A stretch of 64,000 nt of DNA from Trichuris trichiura (GCA_037903355.1 JBAJFE010000001.1:434001-498000); one strand, 5' to 3'. Positions 23,669-36,600 are shown, counted from the stretch's first letter. The notes: generated by a model not told the origin, from the sequence alone. Program-made: numbers and translations.

Positions 23669-23907
23669 GACTTCGTGTGGACTGAAATCGAACAATTTCG
23701 CAATCGCGGCATGGACGAATCTATGGAATAGAGGACAGAGAAGCCACTGCTGTCCCATCAAAGAATATTTGTCCGTACATGAATCTTCTCGCAATTGAAT
23801 TAGGATGCCTATTCACTCCTGTATATATGTTTGTATTTCTCTCTACCTTTGGGGAAAACTGGAAGGTGTGTATTTATTGAAATGACTCGTCCGTACGACA
23901 TAAGTTA

Positions 23908-23913
23908 AATAAA
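23908..23913 (+). promoter_or_regulatory. Polyadenylation signal AATAAA of p38
   Basis: Canonical hexamer 240 bp after the p38 stop codon, in AT-rich 3' UTR sequence. Confidence 0.6.
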
Positions 23914-24104
23914 AGAACATTTTCGATCTGTGGTCGTGATATGTTTTGTCTGCATTCACTTAATAATCAGTGTTGCAGATTGAAGACAGAAACAGTGGGA
24001 AAGAAGAACCCATACTTATCGAATAAAAACTATGCATGCGAAGTTTTTTGCCTTCAGCTATTCTGGCTATCCTTTCCGCAAGTGTCGATTTGTGTCGAGT
24101 TTCT

Positions 24105-24185
24105 TTTACGGAAAGTTTGTCCCGTTGACAATATTTTTATTCCGGAACTTTCGGGTCAAACGAGACCCGTCTTCAGCGGTATTAA
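24105..24185. mobile_element. Single-arm remnant of the foldback family
   Basis: GTTTGTCCCGTTGACAATAT, then GGAACTTTCGGGTC and GACCCGTCTTCAGCGGT match one arm of the 17675-17955 hairpin. The other arm is absent. Confidence 0.65.
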
Positions 24186-27100
24186 TTTAAAGCAGTGAAG
24201 TAACGAAAATTCACGGTGTTGAAATGATGTAAGTGTCGATTTCTTTCATTTTGCACTTTGTACAGATCCCACAGAACCAACTTGTGCATGTGAATTGTCA
24301 CAACCTTCCACCAAGGTGCAGCATGTCTTAGTTTTTGTTTTCTCATTTTGTCTAAGCAGTTCAATTTTAGAAGTGCTGGTTTGTAGTATGGCCTTTACGC
24401 TGGGCCTCTTGCAAGGCTTGTTCTGCGATTCATCCGAGAGTGGAGGCTGAAGATTGTCACATCGTTACGATGATTGACAGAAGGTTTTTTAAGCTTTGCC
24501 GTCGCTCATTTTTATCGGTAAATACGATTCTTCTAATGCTGTTCGTTGTCGAGAATTTCCATCCCGACGCTTTGCTGACGTATTTACTGGTCTTCACCCC
24601 TTCGAGCAAGTAATCACGAGCTGTTTATAAACCTCTAATACCCAGTGGTACACTTTATTAAATTAAGTGTGTCGCCAGCAGCAGGGATCATTGACGATTG
24701 AGCTTTAAGTGTAAGTTATAGACATTTTTAATCTGCCTTTAACAGTTGAATTGGTGAATTCACTTCAGAATTGGTCATTTCAGCCGTATCGCCGTTATTC
24801 CGTACTGGTTTATTATTTCCAGCGCATTTTGCCAGTGCAGCGAATTTCCCCTGAAACGATTGTGGTATCAAGCGGTTTCAATATCCATCAGTTAACGAAC
24901 CACACAAGTGAGAAGGCAAGTTTTTGATCTCACAAATTAGCCATCAGATTTTTGCACGATCAATTTGATGGTTCGCTGCGGTTTCCGTCGCAGTGGCGTC
25001 GATCTAATTTATGAGAAGTTCTGAAGTCCCCAGGCTCCACCAGACGGCTCGTTGAGAATGCAAAAAGTGAACTACCCGATGTCGGTTGTTGGTGCTTTCT
25101 TAATTGAAATGAACGAGGCGGCGCCTCGAATTCAACATTCAGCCAACCGGCCGTTCGCCATCTTTTCCGCAGTTCACTGGCCCACCCATTTGAAAGACCC
25201 TGAGCTTGAGATCTAATGGATATCGATCTTTAAACGTGATCTTCTCTGTCCTCTTCACTTGCCTTTGCTGTTACCAATGTAATTTCCCGCTTAAAACGTC
25301 TTCCTAATAAGTATGCGTTTTAGAAGCTGTCTTATTTGATCAATACACAATGGAAATGTAGAAGTTCATTTGTTAACTGTGTCTGTATTTGCTTTTTGAC
25401 CTTTCAAGGATTTTGGTGCTGTCCCCTTATGAAGTGAAATTTGCCGATCGCTCTTTTTCCCTCTGTTTCCTCACCTAGGACTACTACTGAGGTTGTAGAC
25501 AGGACTGCAGGCTATCAATAACTGAAATAACTTAACGTGGACAGCTCGGACGCTTAGAAGTGTTCGCCCAATGGTGTTTGATTTGTTACGGATCGGCTAT
25601 TGAAGTGCAGTCGTTCGCTAGAGTGCATCCAATGAACGATGTAGGGTGAGGACGGAAAAGAAGGCTGACTTTCGACAGCTCTTTCGACCTTACTCCGATT
25701 TTTTCATTGAATCAACCCAATGAGAAAAGACGGATGTCGACCTCTGCTCGGTTGATTGGCACTCTGGGCACTGACGTGGTTGCACATTTTTTAGTAGGAC
25801 AAATGCGGCGCCCTTGCGGTCTTCTCAATTCAGCCTTCGGCAACATCGGCTGCTGACGGAATGCTCGTACGCTTTTGGTGGTCGTAAAATGCCGTATGTT
25901 GCTCGTTCCTTTCTCGCTATACAACTGGCCAGTAAGTTTGGTGCGCTGCTATAGAGCGGCAACCTTTACGACAGTGCCATTGCTGCTGTAAGCGGATTTT
26001 GCCCCTTTTGTCGAATTCCGTTCGCCTTTGTCGACAGCATTCACGGTCAACTGACGTAGTCGCCAACTGACTAAACCTTTCACTACTGCTAAGCCCCTTG
26101 TGGCCATAGCTGTAGGTTTCCTCGTAATGCACAGTAGGAGCTCCGTAGAAGAAGAGATTGACTCGACCTGACCTTCGTGCAGTTCACTTTTGATATACCG
26201 TTGTTTGGTAGCATGAGCAAAAAGGTCGTCCCACAAGTGCGCCTTGCTTTTTCTATTTGGCTTGCGACGGCTTTGATACAAAATCCTTATTTGTCAGCCT
26301 CGTTGGCAAAGTTTGTCTGGCCGTTGTGTGCCAGCGCAGACGCCGACCTCTGCCCTGTCTACCGCGGTATGCTAAAGGCTTTCCGTAAATGCGCTATGCC
26401 ATTGCTTAACCTTTGTAGGTAGTGGCGCGTAGGCGTATTTTTTCGCATCTTGCCCTCATGTAGGCGCGATCATCCGTTCAAGTGCTTTCGACCAGCGAGC
26501 TCTCAAACGTCGGGTGGTCGACGATTGAGACTTTTGGTCTACTTGCCGCCTACCGCTGATTAGGACCTTTGATCTGGCGAAGTGTCTATCTCTCTGCGGG
26601 CGATGGGTCCTATTCTATTGCGTCAGTAGCCCTTGTAGATCTTGGCAGGGCGGCCTCGGCGTAATAGCAATTGCCGTTTCGTTCGCTTCATGGGAAATCT
26701 GACCGCTATCCCATCATCTTCGCTGACCCTGCACCGTCATATCTTGCATGCCGAACCGGTCTGGCTTCCAGCCGTCGCCTTTTTTGGCCAGCACCGACTG
26801 GCAGTCAAGCGGCCTTTCGTTTTTATTCGTTTTTAATGAACTAAGCTGTTCAAGTTGCCTCGCTTAGCATGACGCACAAGCAGACAGACTTTAAAAAAGG
26901 GAACACCGGCAGCTGGCTTTTCATTTGTTTGCCATCATTTTCTTGTTCATCGCTCGGTTATGCAACGATCTAACGTCGATTTTATAGATTAGGCAGTTTC
27001 CAGTTTCTTCATCGGCTGTGCTGCACGAAGCTCTCGTCAAGTGGACGTCGGTGTCCAGTGACAAACTCAGCAGCTCACGCGATGTATGACTGTCACTGGT

Positions 27101-29443
27101 TTGATGGATTGGCTGAGATGTTTGGGCGATTCTCCTGAACGGACGACAGTCGCTGGTTTTGACCTTTAACAGCGCCTTGACTCGGTAGTGAACGCGAGGT
27201 AATCCTCCAGTGCAAAGTGCGCCAGCAGAGGTGGTTCGTCTCTCCCAGTTTACTACGAGCGACGTGGGTTATTTTTGTATGAAAAACTTGTTTACTTCGA
27301 AGTTAAACAAGGTCAAAATTGACCAGCTCTATCTCGTCTGTCTATTGGACCACCTAGTCTGTGTTGCCTTCATTTATTCTGCTTCAGTTGGGGTCCTTCA
27401 GCACAGATGCGAAACAATTTGCTATAATTTCAAGCTTCTTTCAGACTTTACTTCAGAAGTCCAGGTTTTCAGTCGCCTGCCTATTCTGCTCATCTTGTGT
27501 GTCAGCTGTCATTCTGGGTCAACATTTCGATGATGGACTCTGCGCCTTTCTACTGCGAGCTATTCTCAAGTAATTGTCGCTGGAAGAATTCATCTTCTTT
27601 GTACCATACTTATGGCAAGCATTGATCGCTAGCACGCGCGCGTAAGAATCTGGCCAAATAGTTTGAAATTGGCCCTTTTATCTTTTCTTGACGATCAAAA
27701 TTGATATGGGCAGACTTGTTATTGTCCTTGCTGTTGTTATTGTCGCTGATCTTTTCTCGCCTCCTGTGGAAGCGACTGTTTGTTGTCTATGAAATAGATC
27801 TGTGAAGCGACCACAGCCTAATACCATAATGCTTTGGTTCGTTTTTACGACCTATGGGCAAGGTCCATCGGCACCAAGAAACCATGAGCTCAACGGTGAC
27901 GTGTTTACGAGCGCCCATTCAGATTTATGGCTGTCCGAGATGTCGCTTTTCCCCTTACGTCTAGTGACCGCTTCATTCGGCAGCACCTGCTTTCACCATT
28001 TCGTTGTTCTCCTTTTCGATTACGGTCAGTTGGCTGCGTCTCGACCAGATAGCCATCTTTTTGCAAACCTGCGGCAGAGACCAGTTATCTCGGTTGGACC
28101 GTCAACGCTATCTTACGACCCCTTTCCGCTCGCTTGGACTGTCGCCTTGGTGCATGCACGTTTCGCGCCTCCTATACCCTTGGAAGATTGATCGCTACCC
28201 CACGGCTGCCGCTGCTGCTGCTGCTGCTTGAACAATCGACCCTCGAATTTGGCCATATCCGTCAAGGTGTGCAGGTCGACCGGCTGCCAACTATCCGGTT
28301 CATTTCGATTGACAGATGGAAACCACAGTTAGTTGGTCTCTTCAATTGATTGGCAACCGGGTAGCAGTTTCGAGCGTGTGCCACCTCTCGTTCGTTCACT
28401 GATCTTCGGCATAGGTTGCTTTCCTTTATTCCTTCCGTATGCTAACCTGCATCGCGCATTAAAAGGAGCACACTCAGACATTGCTAACTCTGTCGGTTTG
28501 GAATAATGAAGAGCGAATTTCTCCAGATGCGCAGCGACTCGCCTGCTCATGTTTCTTTCAATTATGACGTTATCTTCACTTGATCCTGGTTGCAAGCAAC
28601 CTTTGCAACCTTACATTGGAGTGTCTGTTTGAATTCCAGCTATTGAGCTTTCAAAATTCTCACTTGTGACCAATGGTTGCCAGTTCTTGTAGTAAGCGTC
28701 GAACCATTGGCATTGTAAAGTGTTTCCTGACATGAAACCAACTTATCGGTTCACTGGTGGTGTGCATGGTGTCAAACTTCACGACTGAAGTCTCGCGTAA
28801 GTGCTACTTTGCCCAGGAGGTCCAAAAAGTGGAAATTCACTTTGCGCAGTTTGCGTGCTGGCGTTCTAGTGTCTTCAGTCCACTACCTCAACGCGACTAC
28901 CATGGTGCTCCCTAACGTCATGAAGAAAAAGCATGTCTGGCTTTCTCAAGTGAACGCTATTACATTTAGGTCGAAATGGCAAGAGTGCTTATGAAGAATG
29001 CTGTTTTACCATTGATCCGCGATTCTCTTGCGTTGTTGTTCGTCACATTTCCGTCGTACCGGCCTTTTCAGTCTAGATAAGATAGCCATTGTTCAGCCTC
29101 TAGTCGCCTTCCTGTCGTTATCAGCTTGTTACCTGTGTGTGCATAAGGGCGACATCTGCATTCTGAGAAGCAGGTCGTAATGAGTTATGCTGTGTTTCTT
29201 TCTGGGTGGCAAAGGAATAGGTCGGTCGCGCTGCGAATTACGTGTTTCCAACTGCCGCTTCCTCGCGTCCTCGCGTATGCCTTTCTGCTGGATGAGGAAA
29301 AGCTTAGTATGACCTTTTTCAATTGTTTATTTAAGGACGGTCCGTGTTTTGCCTCCAAGCCGAACTATAAAACGTCAACGGCTAAGTTGAATCTGAAGGG
29401 AACCTAATCGGGCTACGCATCGCTAGAGTTCAACGAGTCCAGG
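24186..29443. other. 5.2-kb stretch without recognised gene, upstream of Prickle
   Basis: There are no recognisable domains, transposase motifs or exon chains on either strand, although open frames occur (for example 27802-28191, 28329-28595). By eye it is richer in G and C than the AT-rich intergenic DNA elsewhere. A short CTG run lies at 28203-28228. It could hold Prickle 5' exons and regulatory DNA; I see no proof. Confidence 0.4.
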
Positions 29444-31429
29444 ATGGCCGATCCATGCATTGACGGCTCAAGTAGCTTGGGAAGCTGCACATTGTCTTCA
29501 TTCGAAGGAGATGGATCTTCACTTAGTCCTGCAATGGTGTCACATAAGTCACGCTTTCTTCCAGCTGAAGGTCAGCGCCGAAATCGCCGAGCTCCACTGT
29601 CGGCCTCCTCTTCTGGGCGAGGTTTTAAGGAAACGGCTCATAGGCTCTCGACGTCAGACGATGATTCTGGTTGCGCCTTGGAAGAATATGCGTGGGTCCC
29701 GTCTGGCCTACATCCAGTAATGGTAAAGAAGAACAGTAAAGCATAACCTTTCAACTTGACCATTCTTCTGAATTTAGGTGCATCAGTATTTTTCCAGATT
29801 GCCTGAGGACAAAATTCCCTATGTAAAGAGCGCAGGAGAGAAGTGGCGCGTTCGACAACTTTTGCTGCAACTACCGCCACAGGATAGTCAACCTCGCTAC
29901 TGTCGCAGTCTTAATGCCAAAGAAGAGCAGGACTTACGTGCCTTTGATCAACAACGTAAACGCGATTCACTCGGTCAAGGTGTTGTCCAGATGTTGCACC
30001 GAAGAACACTTAGGGATATGACATGCCGTAGATGTTGTCAACGCTTGAACGTTGGAGACTTGGTGGTATTCGCTGCTCGTGTTGGCGACACTCATGCCTG
30101 GCATCCTTACTGTTTCGTCTGCCATACATGCCGTGAATTGCTCATTGACTTGGTTTATTTCCACAAGGATGGTGAGATATACTGCGGACGACATCATGCT
30201 GAACTGCTCAAACCACGATGCGCCGCCTGCGATGAGGTATTCATTGGCCATAAAGTTTCAACATGCGTGACCTTGCCATAACTCTATGACTTTCGTTGCA
30301 GATCATCTTCGCTGACGAATGCATCGAGGCGGAAGGCCACTCTTGGCATCTATCCCACTTCTCTTGCTCCCAATGTAGCATTTGCTTAGGTGGCTGTCGT
30401 TACGTAATGAGGGAGAACAGACCTTATTGCTTACGCTGCTTAGATGAAGACACCTTTGTTCATTCCTGTGCTACTTGTCGAAGGAAGATAGCGAACACGG
30501 ATCCTCGTATGACTTACGGGCGTCATCAGTGGCACGCCTCCAAACGCTGCTTCGTCTGCCATGCCTGCGGTACTTGCCTGTTGGGTGGATCGTTCCTATG
30601 TGAGCCAGACGGACTCTACTGCGTTGACCAATGCCTTGGAACGGTGGAACGGCCAAGGGAGCAAGAGCAGGATGAAGAAATGGAAGCAATCAGCAGCCAC
30701 GAGGCTGCATATCGCCAGACGTGTTTAGATAGGGCCAGCCAGGTTTGCGAGCGCTTGAAAGAATGCTCAACCCATGCGTTATGGAGCGATGAGGAAGAGG
30801 AAGGAACAGCAAAGGAAATAGTCGTGGACACAGTGTATGAAACGATAGCGTCCAATTTGAACAGCTTCTGTGAAAATAGCGATGCTTCATCACATTCGTT
30901 AATCGAACGGCAGGAGGAGCAGCAGACACCTTTTGCCTCTGAACCTGCTGCAGCAAAGCGATCTCCGGAGGAACATAGCAATAGAGTTCGTTATTCATCA
31001 TTGCCTGACCTTTCCTCTTCTGCGCTGTACGATGTGAGCCATTCTGCTGAACAGCGTTGCCAGTTAAGAATTGCTGGTTACATTGAACCGCTAAAGTCAA
31101 AAGAAACTACCTTTGGAGCTGAAGAGTTGTCTCCTAGGGATAAAAACAGTCGCAGGGACTGTCGCGTTCACTTCAGCTCAAAACCTACGCTGCATCATTT
31201 CAACAACCTGTCGAGCCTGAGCAGAGCACCTAGTTGTTGCAGTACGTGTTCTTCAAGCAGTAGTGATGATGAAGAAGATTTCTGCGCTCGCTTGTCCTCG
31301 TTTACCGGTGTGACACGTTGCTATTCGTTTGGTTGCGGTTCAGAGCATGTCCCTTGGCGGTCTGTAGCAGGGGCATCGTCGTCAACGCTAAGGAAACAAA
31401 AGCGAAAATCAAATTGTATCATCTCCTGA
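29444..31429 (+). CDS. PRICKLE: Prickle (PET + three LIM domains), 3 exons
   Basis: Cytoplasmic planar-cell-polarity protein that acts with Vang/Van Gogh and Dishevelled at the cell cortex. Exons 29444-29722, 29778-30236 and 30302-31429 join in phase (1866 nt, 621 residues). PET domain about residues 73-170 ([47 protein letters not shown]). LIM1 about 176-240 ([26 protein letters not shown]), LIM2 about 241-300 ([29 protein letters not shown]) and LIM3 about 301-360 ([22 protein letters not shown]). The tail has [16 protein letters not shown] and [15 protein letters not shown], both Prickle-typical, and ends in CIIS, a CaaX prenylation motif as in vertebrate Prickles. It looks intact. The start ATG context is GGATGG; an upstream non-coding exon is possible. 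Confidence 0.96.
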
Positions 31430-33429
31430 AGGTGGCATAACCTCTTGCCTTTGCAACCCGTAGGCCAATTGCGCCATCCCAGTGGTCACTTTTTAATCCT
31501 GGGTGTGCTTGGCTTCACATCTGCGCTTTGACTGCCCTGTTCGAAGTAAGATAACTTTTGCCTTAAGTCGACTGCTGCCGCAGTTGGTAGCTACCCGAGG
31601 TTATTCGTTTGCATGCGCCTACGCTACGGACATTCCGTTAGCGTCTATTCAGTCGATTTGGTATTAAATAACTTGGCCGTTCTTGGTCGTTTTCTGCGTA
31701 GCAGCATCCAAAAGCTTCAAATCCAAGCTTGTCGACCAAATTTCATGAATTATCTTTCTGTTGACTAACGCAGCGCTTCAAGCCAATCAATCAATTCGAT
31801 CGTGCTTATAGGACCAAACAAAAGTAAACGAAGCTAAACACTGTTTACTATGGTCTTTCCGTTGCTGGCTGTTCCTTTAGCAGTCAAGGTAAACAAGGAA
31901 ACGGGTTTTGGGGGCATGTTCAACTTTTTGCGTTAATCAAACAGTGTCTAAACTAGTGTTCATTGGCTCCAGCAGTTGCTATTTTTATTCTTGCAGAGAA
32001 CCTCATCATGTCAGTTTCCCGTGGTATCTCTAGAATGATTCAGTCCAGACGACAATGAAAACATTGAAGTTTGCAAACATTGACCAGGTGCTATCTGTCT
32101 GAATGAGGACTGATCTGCTTCGTATCCCCACCATAGAAATACCCATTTGACTAAGCCAGACACGCTGCATCCTTTCTTTATGGTTTCTTTGAGCATGAAA
32201 AGCTAATAGCACTCCAAAGACTTAATTGTCGCGTGCCTGAATGATTCGGTGGCACTGAGCACGAGGATTTTGCAGAAATTTTATAGTGGCTCGTTATAAG
32301 AGCACACCCGTTTGGCAGTCATGTCAAAAGTGCCATTCGGTAGGATGAATGTCCTCAATAATAGTAGCGTTATGTGATTTAAGTAACCACACAACATTTA
32401 CTTACGCTTGAAAGCATGGGTAAGTGTTAGTCTGTTTCTAATGTCTCAGCCTAAGAAAACTCATTGGAGTTGAATGCATGCTGTGCAACTTTATATTGTA
32501 AGTGTCAGAATGCTTCACTCTGTTGAATTGCAGTGTCAGTACAACGTTAACAGTATCAAATGGTGAAGAAGTTGAAAAGTTCACTAGAATTGCCAGGCGG
32601 AAAAGAGAAAAATGCTTCTCTAACTAATGAAGAACTGGCTCACTAAAAATCGCGAACGCTTTCTTCTATCATTCTGACAATCTATCGTTACTCCCATCCT
32701 TCATTTTTCGTGTTATCCATCCCTTTGTGCTAGCGCTATGAACGGCTTCCAACAAAATAGATGCGTTTTATACTATGCTAACTTCAAAACATCATACTGG
32801 TAGATTTCATGCCAGAGACGTACAGTCGTCATTGTTTTAGTTATTGCTGTTATTAACAATAATATTTCGGCATGTCCTATTAACCGGATAACACGATTAA
32901 AATGAATACAAGTATGTTCGCTTTTACGAAGAAAATGAAATTGTACCTACTTTCGCTTTAGGAAAATATTACGCAGGCATTTTTTTGCTTTTACGAAGAA
33001 AAATTGCGTGCTATTCGAAATTGTGCTATTCCAGAGGTCTTTAACATAGGAAGCATAGCGACCGGAGAAGAGCCCAAATATATAGTGCTTTTTCCAAGGA
33101 GTCAAAAAGTTTAAAGAAAGAACTGTATTTCTGTCATACGATCCTAACCCATCTGCCGGGAACAGTTTCGTTCTGGAGATTCCAGTTCCATGCCCTATCT
33201 ACTCTCCTGATGTTGCTCGATAATCACTGAAAGCTGCTCATGCATCAGTTGTCAGATACTTCTACGCTTAATTTCACATCTATGAACATGAAAAATGAAT
33301 GTGAGTAAAAAAACACAAGCGAAACTGTCCTCAACAGTAAGGTCATGTATTGGAATTCACTCATTCTGTTTTGGGAAAGAAACTGAAAAATGTAGTCTTA
33401 GTAAAGCTTGATTTTGCTTCCGCTTCGCA
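31430..33429. other. Prickle 3' flank and intergenic, nothing recognised
   Basis: Two kilobases with no supportable gene or repeat. The part nearest the stop codon should be the Prickle 3' UTR. Short overlapping minus-strand frames near 32011-32212 have no family features. Confidence 0.4.
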
Positions 33430-33431
33430 TA

Positions 33432-34616
33432 CAAGTGGCCCTCGTTATATGCGGCCTCGTTATCCGCGGGGTTCTATACAGCGAGGTTCGTCTAGCGTGA
33501 AATATTGACGTCATCTTTTACACGGCAGTACACGAGATAGAGCCTAGAACAGTCAGTGGTTGCTGGAAGCGTTTGTGGGGAGACAGTCATTGAACGAGAG
33601 AACTTAGGTGCCATCGATGAGGAGGTCATGGACATAGTGAATATTTCCAAAGAGTTGGGAGGTGAGGGTTTCTCCTGTGTGATAGAAGACGATATCAGGG
33701 AGCACACAGATTGTGGAAAACCGTTCATCAATTGGGAACTAGAGGAACTGATGCAATCACCTACGGGCAGCGACGACGACGTTATGGAAGATACAGATGC
33801 TCAGATACCCTCGGATTGGACGCTGCAAAAGCTTGCCAGTATTTTCCGCCAAGCTCAGGTCCTAAAGGATTTGATTGCTAAATACCATCCATCCATGGAA
33901 CGTGGCATCATCGTTACTCGAAGAATAACGGCTTCGTTGAAGCCGCTACAAGACTTATTTGATCAAGCGAAGAGAAGGCACATACATCTCCCTATAACAA
34001 TGTTTTTAAACAAAGCTCCGGCAGCTGCGAAGACTAACATTTTAAAGCGAGAAGGTTTGCTACCAACAAGTTCAAGAAACTTTAAGACTGGGCGTTGTCC
34101 AGAGGATCTGCGCGCACCTACAGAAAATGGGTAAATTGATACATGATGCCCCAAACGTTTTCCTCTATTTGGATGTGTTCTGTGTGATGTTCACTATTTC
34201 TTTCTAAGTGCACCTCTGTGTTTTATAATTCCCCTGTACTATACCCATTCCGCGCACCAGTACATTGCTTAGCTCATTAAAGCAAGGTGATTCCCAGACG
34301 TTTAAAGAAAGTGCATCTTACTTTCATCTTTAATGTATCTAATGGCCTGGACTCTCATGGCTAACCCGATTGGACAAGCGCAGTCTCACTGATGTCATTA
34401 TCACGTAGCTAGATTCCGTAGTACCAAGCTTCGAAGGATCACTAGGTATTATAACCGTTCGGGAAGGAATTCAAGCGGACAGGACGAAATACGCAGCTAG
34501 AATACAAGCTATTTAGCCTTTATCATAGGGTAGCCTATATAACGAGGAATTCAACTTTACGCGATAAGATGCTCAAAATGTTGGACGAATTAACCGCGAA
34601 CAACGACGGCCACCGG
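33432..34616 (+). mobile_element. Pogo/Tigger internal-deletion element, copy 1
   Basis: Ends CAAGTGGCCCTCGTTAT and the complement of CCGGTGGCCGTCGTTG lie between TA dinucleotides (33430-33431, 34617-34618). The consensus end is CAGGTGGCCCTCGTTATTCG, as seen at 49405. An open frame at 33556-34134 carries the C-terminal part of a TIGD/Tigger transposase: VMDIVNISKELGGEGF, NWELEELMQ, LASIFRQAQVLKDLIAKYHP. No DNA-binding or DDE region is inside. Copies 2 and 3 are at 49405-50766 and 61976-62207. Confidence 0.85.
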
Positions 34617-34618
34617 TA

Positions 34619-35330
34619 TTCGCTTGTAGACAAGGGCTGCATTGTCAACTTCCCGACCGAACTGCATGCTGCGACTGACGTCCAGGTCAGCGTTCACCAC
34701 TTTTTCTTTCAGAGCTTCAGCAGCAGAAAACGCTTCTCCCAGTTCCTTAAGAAAAAATGCTTTAGCCCTGTTACCGCTGGAATCTTCTTCGTTCTCCCCC
34801 GGAATCTTCCCACCCACACTTTGCACATCACAAGTAAGATGTTCCTCGTTCTTCAGTTTCTCCGACTTTCACTCTAGCACTTCTTTCATGACCTCGTCAG
34901 TTAGATGTTCTAAGTTAAGCCTGTCTGTTCTCACTTTTGTTATTTCTTTAATAGTGCCGTCTACCTGCGCAAACTCGTGGCGACAGCTATCTTCCCGATC
35001 ATGCAGCCAGTCTCCATGTAGAGCGCATGGTGCTTCAACAGACATTTACAGGATGGTGTTATAGGAAATGCTTCTATTCCTAGTGCTCGTCTGCATTCCG
35101 TAGAAACCGGACGCGACTTCACTTTTCTTTCTGATAATATCTTTACGCTTTATAATATCTCGCATACTAGCTTCATGGAGCTTAAGTTCCCTACTTAATT
35201 TGGCGTTGTTGCCGCCACGTGCATGCCTTTTTATGACGTCAGCCTTTTGCTCCAGCGTGATAGCTTTTCTCTTCCTTTTGCCCGAATCAACGGTTGAGTT
35301 TTTTCGCTTCCTTACTTCTGTTTCCATTTG
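34619..35330 (-). pseudogene. Tigger transposase N-terminal relic
   Basis: Minus strand from 35327 starts METEVRKRKNST and then KRKAITLEQKADVIKRHARG and NAKLSRELKLHEASMRDIIK, a clear CENPB-type helix-turn-helix. Further down (34830-34620) AFSAAEALKEKVVNADLDVS and DNAALVYKRI correspond to the stretch that reaches the first catalytic region (family motif ETALYWKKMP). The frame is interrupted by a stop region near 34990-34870. It ends exactly at the TIR of the element at 33432-34616. Confidence 0.75.
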
Positions 35331-35460
35331 CTTGCTAGAAACACTATGGAAAAATATCAGTTCCTAACTATATACAACTACCAATTCAGGATGACAGATA
35401 GGCTTACCGTAGCTCGCTTAAAGAAAGCATATATCACATTAAATATGATACGTTTTACAA

Positions 35461-35847
35461 GACGGGGTGTCTTTTAACAGGCTTAGGTTGTTTCATGGTT
35501 GATCTTCGGTTTACGGATTTGGCCTGTTTGATGTGTCTGTAAATATACTTCAAAATGCCCCACAAGCAAATGGATGAGCAAATTGTTAAAGAAAATACAG
35601 AACAATTGTATACCTCACGTTTCGGAACTGCTCTTGCTCCATCGTCGGCGGTGTAAAAGACCTCCCTTGGCGATGGAACAAGAGCAGTTCCGAAATGTAC
35701 GGTGTACAATTGCTCTGTATTTTTTCTAACAATTTGCTCATCCATTCGCTGGTAGGGCATTTTGAAGTATATTTACAGACACATCAAAGAGGCGAAATCC
35801 ATGAACCGAAGATCAATCATGAAACGTATTATAAGACGCTAAATACC
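35461..35847. mobile_element. Long palindromic hairpin element (GGGTGTCTTTTAACAGG family)
   Basis: Arms of about 185 bp. The left starts GGGGTGTCTTTTAACAGGCT. The inner part, CGGAACTGCTCTTGCTCCAT, is mirrored by ATGGAACAAGAGCAGTTCCG. The outer right part is degraded (TTATAAGACGC where the left has the GTGTCTT end). Only about 20 nt of loop separate the arms. It shares the AAATGGATGAGCAAATTGTT core with the elements at 16999 and 54120. Confidence 0.9.
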
Positions 35848-36600
35848 AGAGAGCAGGGGCGCGAAGGCGATGTGAATACCAAACATTTTTGGTACTATGG
35901 AATGCTATCGCAAGAAGTCTAGGTAAACATACATAAATCCGTTACAGAATGTTAGATAGTAGGTTGAATTTACCTTAAAAATAACAAAACGTTGGGAAAT
36001 TTGGCGCAATAAAAGGCGACTCTAAATCAAAACATGAATCGCCAAACGGTGCTAGGGCCTCTGAAAAATAAGAAAAAAAAGACCTTTTCCCTTCAAAATT
36101 TTCTAGCTAGAAACTAGCCACCGTAAGCGTCACGCTAACTGGAAATGTGCCATTTTATCTGAAAAGTAGGTATCTATTTGTTTCACCGTGCTATAGAAAA
36201 TTGTCCTCTTCGAAGGTCGTTTTGCTGGAGGCCCGCCTGTATATATATGTATAGGACAGCAGAGGAAGAACTAAACGGGACATACAGGAAACACTGAGAA
36301 TGTCCACGAACTATACCACCGCTACAAGCCGCGGAAAAGGCGAAAAACAGCTCCGCGGTCGTTGAACATTCTTCTAAATGTTCACTCGACCTACACCCGA
36401 AAATTATTTGCCGCAAGAGCCAATTCTGCCTTCGACAAATAAAGGAGTTCCTGTTTATACGCAACAACGCTTCAATTAACCGTGACAAAGGGATGAAGGT
36501 CAGCTCGATATGGACAGCCCTTATCAGTAAAGCCGGATGTTGTTCCATACTCAGTGGCGCCACCCCCTAGCCTTTAAATAATTTATCTTCTGAGTTAACC
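35848..36600. other. Intergenic, nothing recognised
   Basis: No gene, repeat or splice pattern that I can support; the open frame on the minus strand (36183-36563) lacks family features. Confidence 0.35.

Noticed and set aside
34642..35064. 140-codon Ser/Phe-rich plus-strand frame
   Set aside because: It is antisense to the Tigger N-terminal relic, which shows clear helix-turn-helix motifs on the minus strand.
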